A stretch of 40,925 nucleotides of DNA from Prorocentrum cordatum (GCA_963575745.1 CAUYUJ010019948.1:1422549-1463473), one strand, 5' to 3'. Shown: positions 10,623-21,439, counted from the first letter of the stretch. The notes: a model not told the origin generated them from the sequence alone. A program made the numbers and translations.

Positions 10623-11604
10623 GTATCTTCACGTTGCCTTTCTCCGAGTTTGGTCCTCCCCCCGTCGTCCTTGCCATCTCCTGCCGCGTCCTGGGCGCCG
10701 TGGGCGCCCCCGGGAGGCGCCGAGGGGCTCCCACGAACGCGCCCTGGGCGGCACTCGGGTCCCCCCCCGAGAGCCACAGGGTGGCCCAGGAGAGCCCAGG
10801 CGTCCTTCATCCACGCTATCCGCCTAGTCGTCCACGCTGTCGTCGTCCTGCCCCCTCTTCGTCGTTCGCGTCGTCCTCCGCCTTCTCGTGCTCGTCCTCC
10901 GCAGGATCTTCCCTCGTCGTCCTTGAGCTTGTCTTCCTCCTCGTGGTCCTCCTTGGCCCTCCTCGGTTTCGCCTCATCCTCGCGCGACGTCACATGGGGG
11001 GGACCCGCGATGCACCCTGAACGCAGCAGTTTCTCAACGCCCACGGGAGGTCACCAGCGCAGCGCGCGACGAGGACGCACCCGTAGCGAAGAGCATCTGG
11101 TCTCTTGATGCGCGCCCCCGCAGTTGGGTTTTTCTCGCGCAGAGGAGCGGATTTCTGAGGCATTACTCGAGAGGGATCGTTCCGCGAGGGCCCCTGTGCC
11201 CGAGATAGAGGCGAAATCGCCAAGAGTGAGCAACAAGCGACGCCAGCATCTCAGGGGAGGGTTGATGATCCTCAGGACGCGTGTTATCCCAATTCAATGT
11301 GGTTATGCGTTTACCCTGCTCATTGTCATCAGTGGCCTGTGTTGGCCCTCGCTACCACGCCTCACGTCGTATTGGAGGGGCCTTGTTGGACAAGCACGTT
11401 GGGCAGAATGCAACTCCTGGGATGTAGAATTCTGATTCGGCGCTGGTATCAATTCTTGACGCTTCGCGTAGTCCTAGCAGTCATCATCTTCCCTGGGCGT
11501 TGCAGACCAGCCAGCCAGTTCCACCAGCAGCTGCCCCTCAGCCGCCGCTTCTGAGTGCTGGCCCGGCCGGCTTGCGCGTCGCTCAGTAGTCAATTAGGCT
11601 GGCC
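10623..11604. other. unassigned sequence
   Basis: GC-rich (10640-11110), then more balanced (11120-11600). Several frames are open but none shows a motif I recognise. No RNA gene was seen. Confidence 0.5.
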
Positions 11605-12600
11605 CGTGCCCCGGACCCCCTCTCGGCGACTGCTTCACGCGTCTGCCCGCCGCGGCAAAAAAAAAGTAACCCTAGCAGTTGGACCGTGCCCCGGACCCCC
11701 CTCTCGGCGACTGCTTTACGCGTCTGCCCGCTGACACAAACAAAAAAAAAAAACCCTAGCAGCTTCGCCTGTCACCCTGGCCGCCTGCTGCTCCCGACGC
11801 GTTGCATGCCTGCACCCTGGCAGTACTGCTCCCCAGTTTACCGCCAGCCTTTTCCCACTCGACGGCCGGCCGCTGAGGTGCTGCGTGAGGCTCCGGCCCA
11901 CCGTTTAGGTTAATTCGTCTGTGCGCGCCCCGCTTTGACTGGACTCGCCGCTGGCGCGTTCGCCTGTGGCCGCTGACTAAAAAAGTAACCCTAGCAGCTG
12001 GCCGACCGTGTTGATTTTTTCCATGGTCCCTGGCGGCAGCGCCCACGGCATTCTCTTGCTACCTCGATCCGGATTTGAGGTGTGGGTCGCGTTGTCTCAA
12101 CAGCCCGCAGCCGCCGGTTCCAGCTCGGAACGTCCGGTGGTGCGGGAGCTTACGGTGTCGAGTACCTCCACCGTGTCCCTGGCAACTTGCCCGTCCCTGG
12201 GCAACCTCGCGGCCGGACTTCTCAGGATCAGTGCTTCCCATAGGGAACCGAGTGTGCGCCTCTGGTGGCGCCACTCAGTGCACCAGTTCGGGCCCTTCGG
12301 CACGCTTTGCAGTCGTCGCAGATTCTGGCTCGCCGCCCCCCTGGCCCCATCCTGGTGTGCAGCCCGCGCCATTTCGGCCGCGCCCCAACCCTGGTTGGCC
12401 AATTTGCGCGTTGCCCTGGCTCAGCCCCCGGCAGCCGCAGCCTGCCCCCCCACCCACCGGCCCTGCCCGCCGCGGTGATGCCTGAGGCCCCGCCGCTTTG
12501 GGTAATTCGTCTTTGCGCGGCCCGCTCTGACTCGACTCGCCGTTTGCGCTTTCGCTTGCGGCTGCTGACTAAAAGTAACCCTAGCAGCCCATCCAAAGAC
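11605..12600 (+). repeat. tandem and direct repeats ending in AAAGTAACCCTAGCAG
   Basis: A unit of about 80 bp (CCGTGCCCCGGACCCCC to CCTAGCAG) is present twice head to tail at 11607-11762. A different unit of about 100 bp, starting TAATTCGTCT-TGCGCG and ending in GACTAAAA-GTAACCCTAGCAGC, occurs at about 11908-12000 and 12500-12590. All four end in an A-run followed by CCCTAGCAG. The sequence between 12010 and 12495 shows no recognisable gene. Confidence 0.75.
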
Positions 12601-12654
12601 CATGCCCAGAGGAGCTGCCTCGATCAGGAAAGTGGGCAGCATACTGAGGAAGGG

Positions 12655-13300
12655 TCCCTCTTGGAACGCTTTCGGGGGGCTCTTGACGGTCCTGGGGGCC
12701 TCTTGGAGCGACGTGGGTGCCTCGGGGAGCCTTTTGGGACCTCTTTGGGGTCTCATGGGAACCTCTTGGAGGCCTCTTGGGCGCCTCTTGGGACCTCCTG
12801 GGCGCTTCTCGAGGCCCTCCTGAGGCGCACTCGGGAGCCTTGGGAACGCTGTCGGGGCCAACTTTTGAGGAGATCGTTAAACAAAGGGAGAACTCCAATT
12901 ACGGCTCTCCTTCAGGAGGCCCCAAGAATCTCTTTTTGGACCCCTGTTCGAGCGCTCTTGAAGCGCTATTGGGTCCGTTTGGGGGGGTCGTTTTGCATTG
13001 TCTTGGGGCTCTTACGAGGCCCTTCGGAGCTGTCTTGATGACTCGGAAGTCCATCGAAAGCAAAACGGCGAAAAGGCCACATCCATTGATTTGTTTGGGT
13101 GTTTGAAGGGGTGTGTCTTCTTGGCGGCCTCCTAGGAAGGCTCCATGGCCGCTTGGAGCCTGTTTGGAGTGGTCTTGGGGCCCATTGGGAACATATTGGG
13201 AGCCATCTGGAGTCATCCTGGGCTATCTGGAGCCATGCTGGAAGTCATCTTGGGCTCTCTGAGGCCCTCCTGGGGCCATCTTGTGCCATCTTAGACGCTC
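12655..13300 (-). repeat. CCAAGACGGCCC-type array, minus orientation
   Basis: Units such as CTCTTGGGGCCTC and TTTTGGGACCTC recur, with A-rich linkers at 12860-12900 and 13045-13105 (ACATCCATTGATTTG). The layout matches 2585-3135. Confidence 0.75.
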
Positions 13301-13737
13301 CAACGTTTCGCGAACCCCCCCACCCTTTAGGTCCAGGGGGGGGTCGGGGGAGGGGTAAACCCTTGCCCGAAAGGGAAGAAGGGGGTCGGAAGGGACGGTG
13401 GGGTTCCTGGTCGAGCGTTGGCCCAAAGCGGTTTACCGGGTCCGGCTTGAATAGGGAACGCCTAGTGTTCTTTCGGATTTCCTTGATCTTTTTTGAAAAA
13501 GCAGGGGCTGCGCTCCTTGTTTATCAGTCCTTGGGCCAGGCCGAATCCTGTATTCCCGCGTGGCCCAGCTGAGACGTTCAGTCTGGCCGTTCATCCCACT
13601 TGGTCCGGCTGCATCCGTCGGACTGGGCGGCGACACGGGGGGGGCAGCGCAGGCTGCAGAGGAGAGGTCCTGGAAGGCCGTTGCAGGGGCCCTTTCGGGC
13701 CTCAAGCGGGGGCCTTTTTCTAGGGCCTTTTCGGACA
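13301..13737. other. unassigned GC-rich sequence
   Basis: A G-run (13335-13358) and no recognisable gene. The TTTTTTGAAAAAGCAGGGGC part near 13487 loosely recalls family D but is too weak to assign. Confidence 0.4.
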
Positions 13738-13962
13738 CTGGAACATATACATTACCAGTGGCGGGCTGTTTTTCAATTCCAGAACTCTTTCAGGGTCGGG
13801 GGCGACGTAGGGGTGGTGTGGTGTATACTGTTTTCCCCGCTTTACTGCGGAAGCGGCGAAATATGTATACACCAGGATCCCATACACACCAAAATCCACT
13901 CTCTTGTGCGAGTTTTGGTGCCGGGCAGGAAAAGCGTCGGTGTATAGAGTCCGCCCCCCCTT
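13738..13962 (+). repeat. dispersed repeat family A, copy 2
   Basis: Second copy of 512-735 in the same orientation, sharing the start, GGGTGGTGTGGTGTAT, GTATACACCAGGATCCC and the closing GTCGGTGTATAGAG. Confidence 0.7.
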
Positions 13963-14153
13963 TTTCCCCCAGACTGATCGCCCCCTCCCCCATTTACTCG
14001 CGCCCGAATCTGGCTTAGTCTGGCGCTGGTTCGCCGAAGACCTCCCAGGAGTTGCCTCCCACCCGTGGGCGCCGACACACGTCCCGAGGCGGGGGCGGGC
14101 TCCGCCGGGCGCGGCGATTTTTCACTGCGCGGCTGCCGCGGCCGCCGCGGAGG
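13963..14153. other. unassigned GC-rich spacer
   Basis: Nothing recognisable. Confidence 0.4.
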
Positions 14154-14192
14154 AGCCGGGCGCCCAGCGGCCGTGATCGGGGCGGCCCGGGA

Positions 14193-14249
<57 letters not shown>

Positions 14250-14284
14250 TAGCCGAGCGCCCAGCGGCCGCGATCGCGGCGGCC
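14154..14284 (+). repeat. GAC microsatellite flanked by a 34-bp direct repeat
   Basis: A GAC tract of about 19 units (14193-14249) lies between two near-identical flanks, GCCGGGCGCCCAGCGGCCGT (14155 on) and GCCGAGCGCCCAGCGGCCGC (14252 on). The flanks suggest a duplication that trapped the tract. Confidence 0.9.
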
Positions 14285-15217
14285 GTGGTCTCGTCGAGTG
14301 CGCGCGCGCGCGAGGCAGGCTTGGAAGACGGCAGCAGCGTACCCGAACATGCAGGCCACGGCGCCGTCAAGAACAACGCTGGATGAAAGACCGGTCCTGG
14401 GGACAGGGTCGGGTTGCAACAATCAGGACATTGCATGTCTGGGGAGGCAGGCTCGGACAACGGCAGCCATGTGCCATTCCAGTTCGATCCACGCTGCCGC
14501 GCGTGCCAGCGCTCGGGAGGGGGGGGGGGGCAAGGGCACCGAAGCCGCGTCTCGTCCTGGATGGCCCTCCTCGCCAAGGCCAGATCCTCCTCGGGGGCTT
14601 TGGCCCTCCCGGGTTTCCCCTCGTCCTCCACGCTGCAGGGGCAGAGGCAGAGGAGGGTAAGGCACCGATACCGCCACCCTGGGCGCGCGCTTGCCTGCTT
14701 AGGCCTCGTGGCAGGCCCTCGTCGCCACGGCTGGATCCGCCGCAAAATTTTGGCCAGAGCGCACCCCAGGAGGGGGAGTAGCGGTATCGGTATACAGTCG
14801 AGATTGATTCGGAGGTCGACCTTGCCAAATCAAGGTGCCCTTGTGTCCTGTGTTGCGCGACCCATGCCTTCTGCACTCTTGTGGCAAATGTGGCCTCTTC
14901 GGGGTCTTGTGCCCTCTCGCGTGTCCTCCCCAGTCAACTTCGACTGCATCTGATTGTTGATCGTTTACCTAAGCACGCGCGCAAGCGTGTCTCAAATTGG
15001 TCTGGTACTCGGCCAGCGTCACCCGACAGGCAGGCGGCCCTGGCTTTGGAGGTGTCTCGTCAGCGTCGGCCTCTCGGAAGGCCGTCGCGTCGATACGTAA
15101 ATGATGAAGCAGTTGGCCGCGGTGAGGGGAGCGGTTTTCGGAGCGGGTCTCGGGGACCTCCATCCCTCCATTTCCGCTCATCCATCCTCTCCGCCCCATC
15201 CTCGCTCGCTTCCCTCC
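14285..15217. other. unassigned sequence
   Basis: Mostly open in several frames because of high GC, with no domain I recognise. 14370-14412 loosely resembles 26055-26100 (GATGAAAGACCGGTCCTGGG against GATGAAAAATCCGGTCTTGG), perhaps a remnant of a shared repeat. Confidence 0.4.
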
Positions 15218-15500
15218 CGAGGAGGAGGAGGTCGGGACGAGGAGGAGGAGGAGGAGGAGGAGGAGGGAGAACAAGAGGGAGACAGGGAGGAAACGGAGGA
15301 GGAGGGAGGAGGAAGAGGAGGAGGAGGGAGAAGGAGGCCCCCCCTCCCTCGTTCTCAAGCTCGTTCTCCCTCCCTCGTTCTCCCACTCCCTGTGATCCCT
15401 CCCTCCGTCCCTCCCTCCCTCCCTCCCCCTTCCCTCATTTCCTCCTCGCTTGATCCTCCTCTTCTTTCTCCTCCTCCTCCTCCTCCTCCTCCTCGATTCT
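15218..15500. repeat. GAG then TCC microsatellites (strand switch)
   Basis: Purine GAG triplets on the plus strand (15218-15340) change to pyrimidine CTCCCTC and TCC repeats (15345-15500). The two halves are partly complementary. Confidence 0.9.
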
Positions 15501-15544
15501 CAATCATCGATCCGACTCCTCCTACCCCTCCTGTTTCTCCTCCT

Positions 15545-15555
15545 CCTCGTCGTCG

Positions 15556-15596
<41 letters not shown>

Positions 15597-15597
15597 G

Positions 15598-15674
<77 letters not shown>

Positions 15675-15693
15675 GTCATCGTCATCATCACCA
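15545..15693. repeat. CAT/CGT microsatellite
   Basis: Starts as CGTCAT hexamers and becomes pure CAT triplets for about 75 bp. It is the reverse complement in kind of the ATG tract at the left end of the window. Confidence 0.95.
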
Positions 15694-16163
15694 TCCTAAT
15701 CATCATCATCGCCCTCCTCGCCAGCCTCGTCCTAGTCCTTGTCGTCCTCCCTCTCCCCCTTATCCGCGTCCTGATCCGCTGGTCCTGTCGTTGTCTCGTG
15801 TGCGAGGGGGTGATCCTAGGATGCTTGTGCCAGGGTGGTCCCAGAAGACGTGTTTCCGTTTGGAGCTGTTCCCCCCCCGTTTCTTTGCGGCCTTTTGGGG
15901 CCCTCCAAGCTCGCCAAAACGAGGTGGATCGACCCAGGTCGCAACGTAGCCAACGGCGCGAGCACAGGGAGTCGAGGACGAGGAAGGGAGGACGAGCTTG
16001 AGGAGGATGGAGGGGGACCTCCTCCCTCCTCCTCTTCCTCCTCCTCCTTCTCCGCCTCCTCCTCATCCTCTCCGCGGTTCTGGCGCAGGTGTTGCGCTTG
16101 CGGATATTTCTCTTCAGAACGGCAAGGTATCCGCGGGTCAAACTTTCGTCTTTGATCTCAGGG
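15694..16163. other. unassigned sequence between microsatellites
   Basis: No gene recognised. A short frame at about 16086-16160 reads GVALADISLQNGKVSAGQTF, which looks peptide-like but matches nothing I know. Confidence 0.4.
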
Positions 16164-16218
<55 letters not shown>

Positions 16219-16344
16219 CCAACAGTTCCCTTGTTCCGAGGCGGTGCGGGCAGCGGCGGCGGCAGCTCCCCGCCCTGGCGTTCCTCGGGCGCTTCATGGC
16301 GCAGCAGCAGTAGCAGCAGCAGCAGCAGTAGCAGCAGCAGCTGG
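16164..16344. repeat. TC dinucleotide and AGC trinucleotide microsatellites
   Basis: A TC run at 16164-16214 and an AGC run at 16303-16344 lie on either side of a GC-rich spacer. Confidence 0.95.
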
Positions 16345-16539
16345 GGACAAAGATCTGACACCATGTACCCATGGCAGGGCCAGGGCAAAACCGCCAAGCA
16401 CGACCAGACGCAGGGCGGCGATCGGTGGAAGTGTGTCTCATTTGGGTGCGGCAAGGCAGGTGTATGCCAGTGGTGTTGCAAACGCTGTGGAGCCGCCCGC
16501 CAAGCGCCCACCACTGATGATCCTCGCGCTTCTGGTGGC

Positions 16540-16930
16540 GACCCGCAGTCGCTCTCGGCCGTCGAGGCCAGCAGGTTCCGCGCACTGTGGGAGGCCCGTC
16601 CCGTTCCAGCTCGCCAGGCAGGGAAGAACAACGCCCCCCTCCCTCCTCTCTCTCTATCGAAGTCATTAGAAGAAACTCCAGGACGTTCGCGCATGGGTCT
16701 GCGGTCGGCTTGGACGGTCTTCATCTTCGGCACTGCTCGTCTCATTCGGACGGTGCCCTGCGCGCGTTTTCGCTGTTTTTTCTTTGAAGGAGAAGCCGGG
16801 CATGTCGCCCATGCGGCTCCAAGCGGTCATTATTGCTGTCCTGCCGAAGCCTACCTCAGGCTGCAGGCCCATAAAGGGTCATCCCTCGTATGTTTCGTCT
16901 GCGGGGGGAATGCAGGAGGGAGCATGTTAT
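16540..16930 (+). pseudogene. LINE reverse transcriptase, N-terminal fragment
   Basis: Three frames carry consecutive pieces of the start of a LINE RT. First comes LWEARPVPARQ-like sequence (about 16580), then AVGLDGLHLRH and SDGALRAF (16698-16765), where relatives have TA-G-DGLHPR followed by LSD--L. Last comes MRLQAVIIAVLPKPTSGCRP with IKGHPS (about 16808-16890), which is the family's leucine-proline-lysine block (LLPKP-GG-RPI). The expected next segment, up to the DAVWRQAAR block, is missing here and resumes at about 18790. At least two indels are needed to join the pieces. Confidence 0.75.
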
Positions 16931-17094
16931 CGCTTGGGAGGCTGATGTCTAAAAGCGGTTAAAAAATGATGCCCCCCCCCTTTCCCCCTTCTGGATCTGG
17001 ACTGCCATTAATTTGCATCCGGATTATTATGTTTTCATGTGTGTCCCCCTGGAAAGAATCCGTGGATGCCGATCGATGCCATGTGTATACACCT
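16931..17094. other. left border zone of the satellite insertion
   Basis: No RT homology continues past about 16900. The sequence includes a C-run (16973-16981) and a GTGTATACAC palindrome at 17082-17091. Confidence 0.4.
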
Positions 17095-18460
17095 CGGCAC
17101 CAGGGAAAATGCCGACGGGGATGTTCCCGCTTTCCGATCAGAGAATGAATTTTTACATTGGGCGTTCGCCATTGGATTTTGGAGTTCAACCTCGCTCCCG
17201 TTGAATGAAACCTATCAGCGGCATGCCGCCGCCGCCGCCTTCGCCGCGCGCGTTGGCGATTGGCATTTGTGCATTCAGTGTCGCATATCCACATGAGGAT
17301 GTTCCCGTTTTCCGATCAGACAATGCATTTTTGCATTGGGTTTTGGGGTTCAACATGGCTCCCGTTGTATAGTAACCGGTCAGCGGCGCGCGCGCGCGCG
17401 CGCGCGCGCGTTGGCGATTGGCATTTGTGCATTCAGCGTCGTCTGTCCACATGGGGATGTCCCCGTCTTCCGATCAGAGAATGGATGTTTACATTGTTTT
17501 GTTTTGGTCAGTGGGTCTTGGAGTTCAACATTGCTCCCGCTGCGTCAAATCTAGCAGCGGCATGCCGCCGCCGCGCGCGTGCTGGCGCTTGGCATTTTCG
17601 CATTATGCGTCGTATATCCACATTGTGATGTGCCCGTCTCCCGATCAGAAAATGATTGTTTACATTGGGTTTTCGCAAGTTGCTTTTGGAGTGCAGCATC
17701 GCTCCCGTTATATCAAATCTACCAGCGGCATGCCGCCGCCGCGCGCGCCCTGACGCTTGGCATTTTGGCATTCAGCGCCGCACATCCACATTCGGATCTT
17801 CCCGTCTTCCGATGAGAGAATGAATGTTTACATTGGGCTTCGCCATTGGGTTTGGGAGATCAACCTCGCCCCCGTTGCGTACAATCTATCAGCGGCATGC
17901 CGCCGCCCGCCGCGCGCGCGAAATTTCGCCCTGCTGCGTAATATCTATCAGCGGCATGCCGCCGCCGCGCGCGCGACATTTTTGCATTCAGTGTTGTATA
18001 TCCACGCGGGGATGTTCCCGTCTTCCGATCAGAGAATGACTGTTTACATTGGGTTTTCTCCATTGGGTTCTGGAGATAAACATCGCCCCTGTTGTAGACT
18101 ACCTATCAGCGGCACGCCGCCGCCGCGCGCGCGTTGGCGAGTGGCATTTGCGCATTCAGTGTCGCATATCCACATGGGGATGTCCCCGTGTTCCGATCGG
18201 AGAATATTTTTTCATTGGGCTTTCGCCATTAGGTTTTGGAGTTCAACATGGCCCCAGTTGTATAGAAATCGATGAGCGGCATGCCGCCGCGCGCGCGCTG
18301 GCGCTTGCCATTTTGGCATTCAGTGTCGCATATCCACAATGGGATGTTCCCGTCTTCCGATCAGAGAATGACTTGTTACATTGGGTTTTCGCCATTGGGT
18401 TTTGAGGTTAAACGTCGCCCCTGATATAAAATCTAGCAGCGGCGTGCCGCATTTGCGCAC
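17095..18460 (+). repeat. satellite array, about 165-bp unit, about nine copies
   Basis: The anchor CAGCGGCATGCCGCC or a close variant is found at about 17216, 17381, 17555, 17723, 17890, 17949, 18107, 18274 and 18436. Spacings are near 165 bp except one truncated unit of 59 bp. Each unit carries a 12-bp perfect palindrome GCGGCATGCCGC, a CGCGCG run, CATTCAGTGTCGCATATCCA, a GGGGATGTTCCCGTCTTCCG block, GATCAGAGAATGA, and CATTGGGTTTTCGCCATTGG. Translations repeat but shift frame from unit to unit and carry stops, so this is not a repeat protein. Confidence 0.92.
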
Positions 18461-18779
18461 GCAGTGCCGTTTCGCAACCCAGACAGGGCGCGCGGTGCGC
18501 AGGGGGCGGCCCGTGAGCGCAGTCTCTATCCACGCTGGGGTCGCACGGCGTGGCAGGCGGGGCCTGACGCCAAGAGCGGGCGCGCAGGAATGCGCCCCTG
18601 CACGCAGGGCGCCGGGGCGGTCGCAGGGACGTCTCCAGCGGTCCAGTGTCCCCCGGCCACTTTTTTGTTTTCCACAGGCGCGCTGCAGCGCTGGGGAAAA
18701 CCATTTTTTAAATTGTCTCCCCGAACTTTTTTTAAAGCAGTTTTTATACATTAGTAACCAGAGGAACCACTGGGCGGAG
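18461..18779. other. unassigned sequence between the satellite and the RT remnant
   Basis: GC-rich to about 18655, then AT-richer with T-runs (18661, 18703, 18727). No gene or RT motif is seen. Confidence 0.45.
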
Positions 18780-19150
18780 GGACAGCACACATCGGCCTGC
18801 GACGCGGTTTGGCGCCAGGCTGCGCGCCCCGAGCGTTTTCGATCCCAGGCAGGCCTCAGCTGCGCCCTTCCGTTGGACTTCGCGAAGTATCACGAGCGCA
18901 TCCCGCTCGACCTTCTCGTTCTCAGATGCGCGCAGCACGGGCTGCCCAGCGCCATCCTGGCCTTGTGTCTCGCTGGTGACAGGTCGGTTCGTTTCTTGAT
19001 TTTGGCTGGCGTTGTTGCTACCCCGATGCAACGTGTATGCTCGCACTGGGATCGTCCCTGGTTGCAGCTTCGCTACCACGATGGTCCGTTTTTTTTTTCG
19101 GGTTGCAGCTTCGCTACCACGATGGTCCGTATTTTTTTCGCTCCGTGGTT
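18780..19150 (+). pseudogene. LINE reverse transcriptase, motif A fragment
   Basis: One frame reads SACDAVWRQAARPERF, PLDFAKYHERIPLDLL and then LRCAQHGLP with ALCLAGDRSVRF. This is the fingers-palm part of a LINE RT, with motif A carrying its aspartate (L-D-F-A-K). After about 19045 the match fades where motif B and the YADD block should follow. A 42-bp tandem duplication at 19062-19135 lies in that gap, so the active-site half is lost. Confidence 0.8.
19062..19140 (+). repeat. 42-bp tandem duplication
   Basis: TTGCAGCTTCGCTACCACGA with TGGTCCGT occurs at 19062-19089 and again at 19104-19131, each followed by a T-run. Confidence 0.9.
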
Positions 19151-19185
19151 TTGGCGACCTGAGGCTCCCTTGGGGGCTCACCTTT

Positions 19186-20096
19186 GATGCGCGCGTCGGT
19201 GACGTGGGTTTAAACGCCGTCGGGGCCCTCAAGCACAGCGTCAAGGGCATCTCCGAGGCTGATGGGAGGTTGGGAGTCATCGTCGAAACCGTTTCGCAGT
19301 CCAGGGTTGCGATGGACAAGGTCGGGCTGTTTTCTTCGTCCATGGACATCTCCAGGCAAGTCCAGAAACGCATGGGAGAGCGCGGAGAAGTTCATTCGGA
19401 GCCCATCGTCAACCTTGGGGTTGGCGACACCGCTGGCGGAGCTAGGCGAGTGCGCGGGCGCAACGGCAAGGCGAAGGCCCGATTGCGCAAGGCGACGCGT
19501 CGAGCTGGCCCGTCAGAGAGGGGTTCTGGGACAAAGGGCTGTTCACTTATGTGCCACAGGACCTCTTGCAGGGGCGATTCGCCTGGCTGAGATTCATGGA
19601 GTTCGTGGCGGGAAGGTCCTCAATCACAGGCGCATGTGCGCAGCCGCCATGGGGCGTGTTGTGGGAGGCCGCAGTTTGACCATTCTCAGCAGGCTCGAAG
19701 GGAACCGCTCATGGCGGGGCGCTGTCGCGCCTGCGATCCGATGGGCCAAGGAAGTTCGGGCCAGGCACACGAGGGCCACGAATATGTGTTTTACCTGGGC
19801 CGAGTTGCGCGGCCTCTGGCACGGGACATTCGGGTGGAGCTGGACCTGGCGCGCCGCGTCGGGGCCCCTGGGGGCCATGAGGCTGCCTTTTGCCAGGTTC
19901 GGTTGGAGCATGCTTTCCCATTCTGTCATGGTCAGCGACCTCAAAGTCGGACCCCCCCCCTCCCCAACATCCGTTTGAAGGAGGCGGTTTGGCGGAGCCT
20001 CGAGCGAGATGCCGCGGCTAAGTACAGCGCGGCAGACGTTGCCCGTCTTTGTTTTGATGTTGTTGCTCAGTTCTGCTCGCCAGAAAGGAATCATTA
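19186..20096 (+). pseudogene. LINE C-terminal region after the RT
   Basis: Pieces in order match the part of dinoflagellate LINEs beyond the RT palm: VGDVGLNAVGALKHS and NLGVGDTAGGARRVRGR (19198-19475), then AIRWAKEVRARHT and GPLGAMRLPFARFGWSM (about 19730-19915), then AVWRSLERDAAAKYSAADVA (about 19984-20043). In relatives these positions read LGVD-AAG--R, RWAKEVW, GPL-A----RLGW and AWR-LEREAA-K. Two or more frame changes separate them, and the last piece ends at a stop at 20096. Confidence 0.75.
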
Positions 20097-20169
20097 GGCG
20101 CCCTGCCAACCGAGGAGTTGGGCCTCTCTCGCGAGCCCGGGCAGCTGGTTACGACATCGCCGACGAGTG

Positions 20170-21262
20170 CCCCCTCTGACACCGCGAGGGGACACCTTGT
20201 TCCACAGGCTCTGGTGCTGCCCAGCGGTGGAGGAGAAGCGGCTGGCGATCGTTCTTCGGGGCTTCGTTAACACGATTCTTCGTAATCGTGGAGATGATGA
20301 CGACAGGCAGCGTTTCGCTACTTTCTCGGGCCTATTCAGCCATCACCGGCGGACGATGGCATTCAGTTTCGTTTCTCTCCTGAGGGTTTTGACGCCGAAG
20401 TTGAGACATGCCGCGAGACGGTGCTAGGAAGGTTCGGGGCCACGTGTTCCTGGATGGCTCTTGTTCTCGCAGGGCTGTGCGTGGCTCCGACCGTGCGGGC
20501 TGGTGTACAGCGATGCTCGGGCCTTGAGGCCACCCGCTCGCCCTGGCTCAGGGTCCGTCTGGAGCAGCTGCCCCCAGACCCCACAGGCTGGAGAGGTCAC
20601 TGCACACGCTGTCGCCAGCGCGCTTACCAGTGGCCCGACGGCTCTTGTTATTCCGATTGTCAGAACGTTGTCGGTATGAACGAACTGCTATTGATCAGCT
20701 CGCACCCAAGCGCCCGCATGCTGGTCTTGCCTTGCAGTCTCGGGCCCTCAGTGGCAACAAGATCCTTGGGTGTCAGAAGGTCAAGGCTCATTCATCTCCT
20801 GACGATCCCGACATAGGCGACGACGAACCGTCGCCGCGGGAACGACGCTGCGGACAGAGCTGCAAAGTTGGGTGCCGAGACCCACCTGGTCCTTCAGATG
20901 AGCAGGCGTCATCAGCGGACGCGCTCGTCAAGGTCTCGCAGTATGTTTGCAAGCTTGCATCTGCCCTCCTCCCTCTTTGGCCACGTACTGTTCTGTCGAA
21001 GGCAGAGTGGTCACCCCCGCTGCCGCCCTCGTCTCGAGCTGCATACGTCCCGCGCCGATTGGAGTTGATGGGGCCTCCAAAAGGTGCAGCATTTTTTGGA
21101 TTAGGGTGTCCGAGGATTTCGCGCCAAGACGCGGCCCGCATTCCACGTCCTGTAGCGTGTTCTGAATCCCTGAAAGTCAATGTACACCTCGCCAGGCACT
21201 TAAAGACTGCAGGTGTATTCTCTTGGATGCGAACAACGGTTCGTTTGTGGTTGTCTGTCTGA
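20170..21262 (+). pseudogene. LINE RNase H domain and flanking Cys/His segment, frame-broken
   Basis: GDTLFHRLWCCPAVEEKR (20189-20242) matches the segment just before RNase H in these elements. RNase H pieces follow in different frames: HVFLDGSCSRR and RAGWCTAML (20441-20520, with the first catalytic Asp), QTPQAGEVTAHAVASAL (about 20577-20630), SDCQNVV (20651-20671, the middle acidic motif) and KVKAHSSPDD (about 20777-20806, the VKAH motif near the last active-site residues). At least three indels separate them. The tail to about 21262, and perhaps 21400, resembles the degenerate 3' part of such elements. RNase H would degrade the RNA strand of the RNA-DNA hybrid; this copy cannot make it. 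Confidence 0.8.
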
Positions 21263-21439
21263 AGTGCAAGAGATACACCAGTGGAGCTCGTTAAGCAGAA
21301 CTTGCCAAGCAACGCCCTGGGAATATCAAGGGTCATGTAACCCAGACGCGTGGAATAACATAGTCAAGGACCTCCATCCGAAAGCGAAGGGCGTCACCCT
21401 ATGTGCTTTAAGCATGCAGCTGGAGCCCACGTGCTCAAA

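Larger units (their letters stand above)
16380..21400 (+). mobile_element. decayed LINE (non-LTR retrotransposon), interrupted
   Basis: In order along the plus strand are a Cys-rich segment (WKCVSFGCGK then CCKRCGA, about 16420-16505), the start of a reverse transcriptase domain, a satellite insertion, RT motif A, the region after the RT, a Cys/His GDTLFHRLW segment and an RNase H domain. The order and motif spacing fit dinoflagellate LINEs that end in RNase H. Frames shift many times, so nothing is translatable as a whole. The catalytic block corresponding to the YADD motif was not found. No poly(A) tail or target duplication is evident, and both ends are approximate. Confidence 0.75.

Noticed and set aside
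11605-11765. Telomere-like CCCTA repeat
   Set aside because: CCCTA occurs once per unit within a longer motif, not as a tandem heptamer.
15500-16666. 388-codon minus-strand frame with poly-Met and poly-Arg
   Set aside because: It spans the CAT microsatellite, a TC run and an AGC run; only low-complexity translation.
17095-18460. Possible CRISPR array
   Set aside because: Units of about 165 bp are repeated as a whole, with no short repeat and unique spacer pattern, in a eukaryotic genome.
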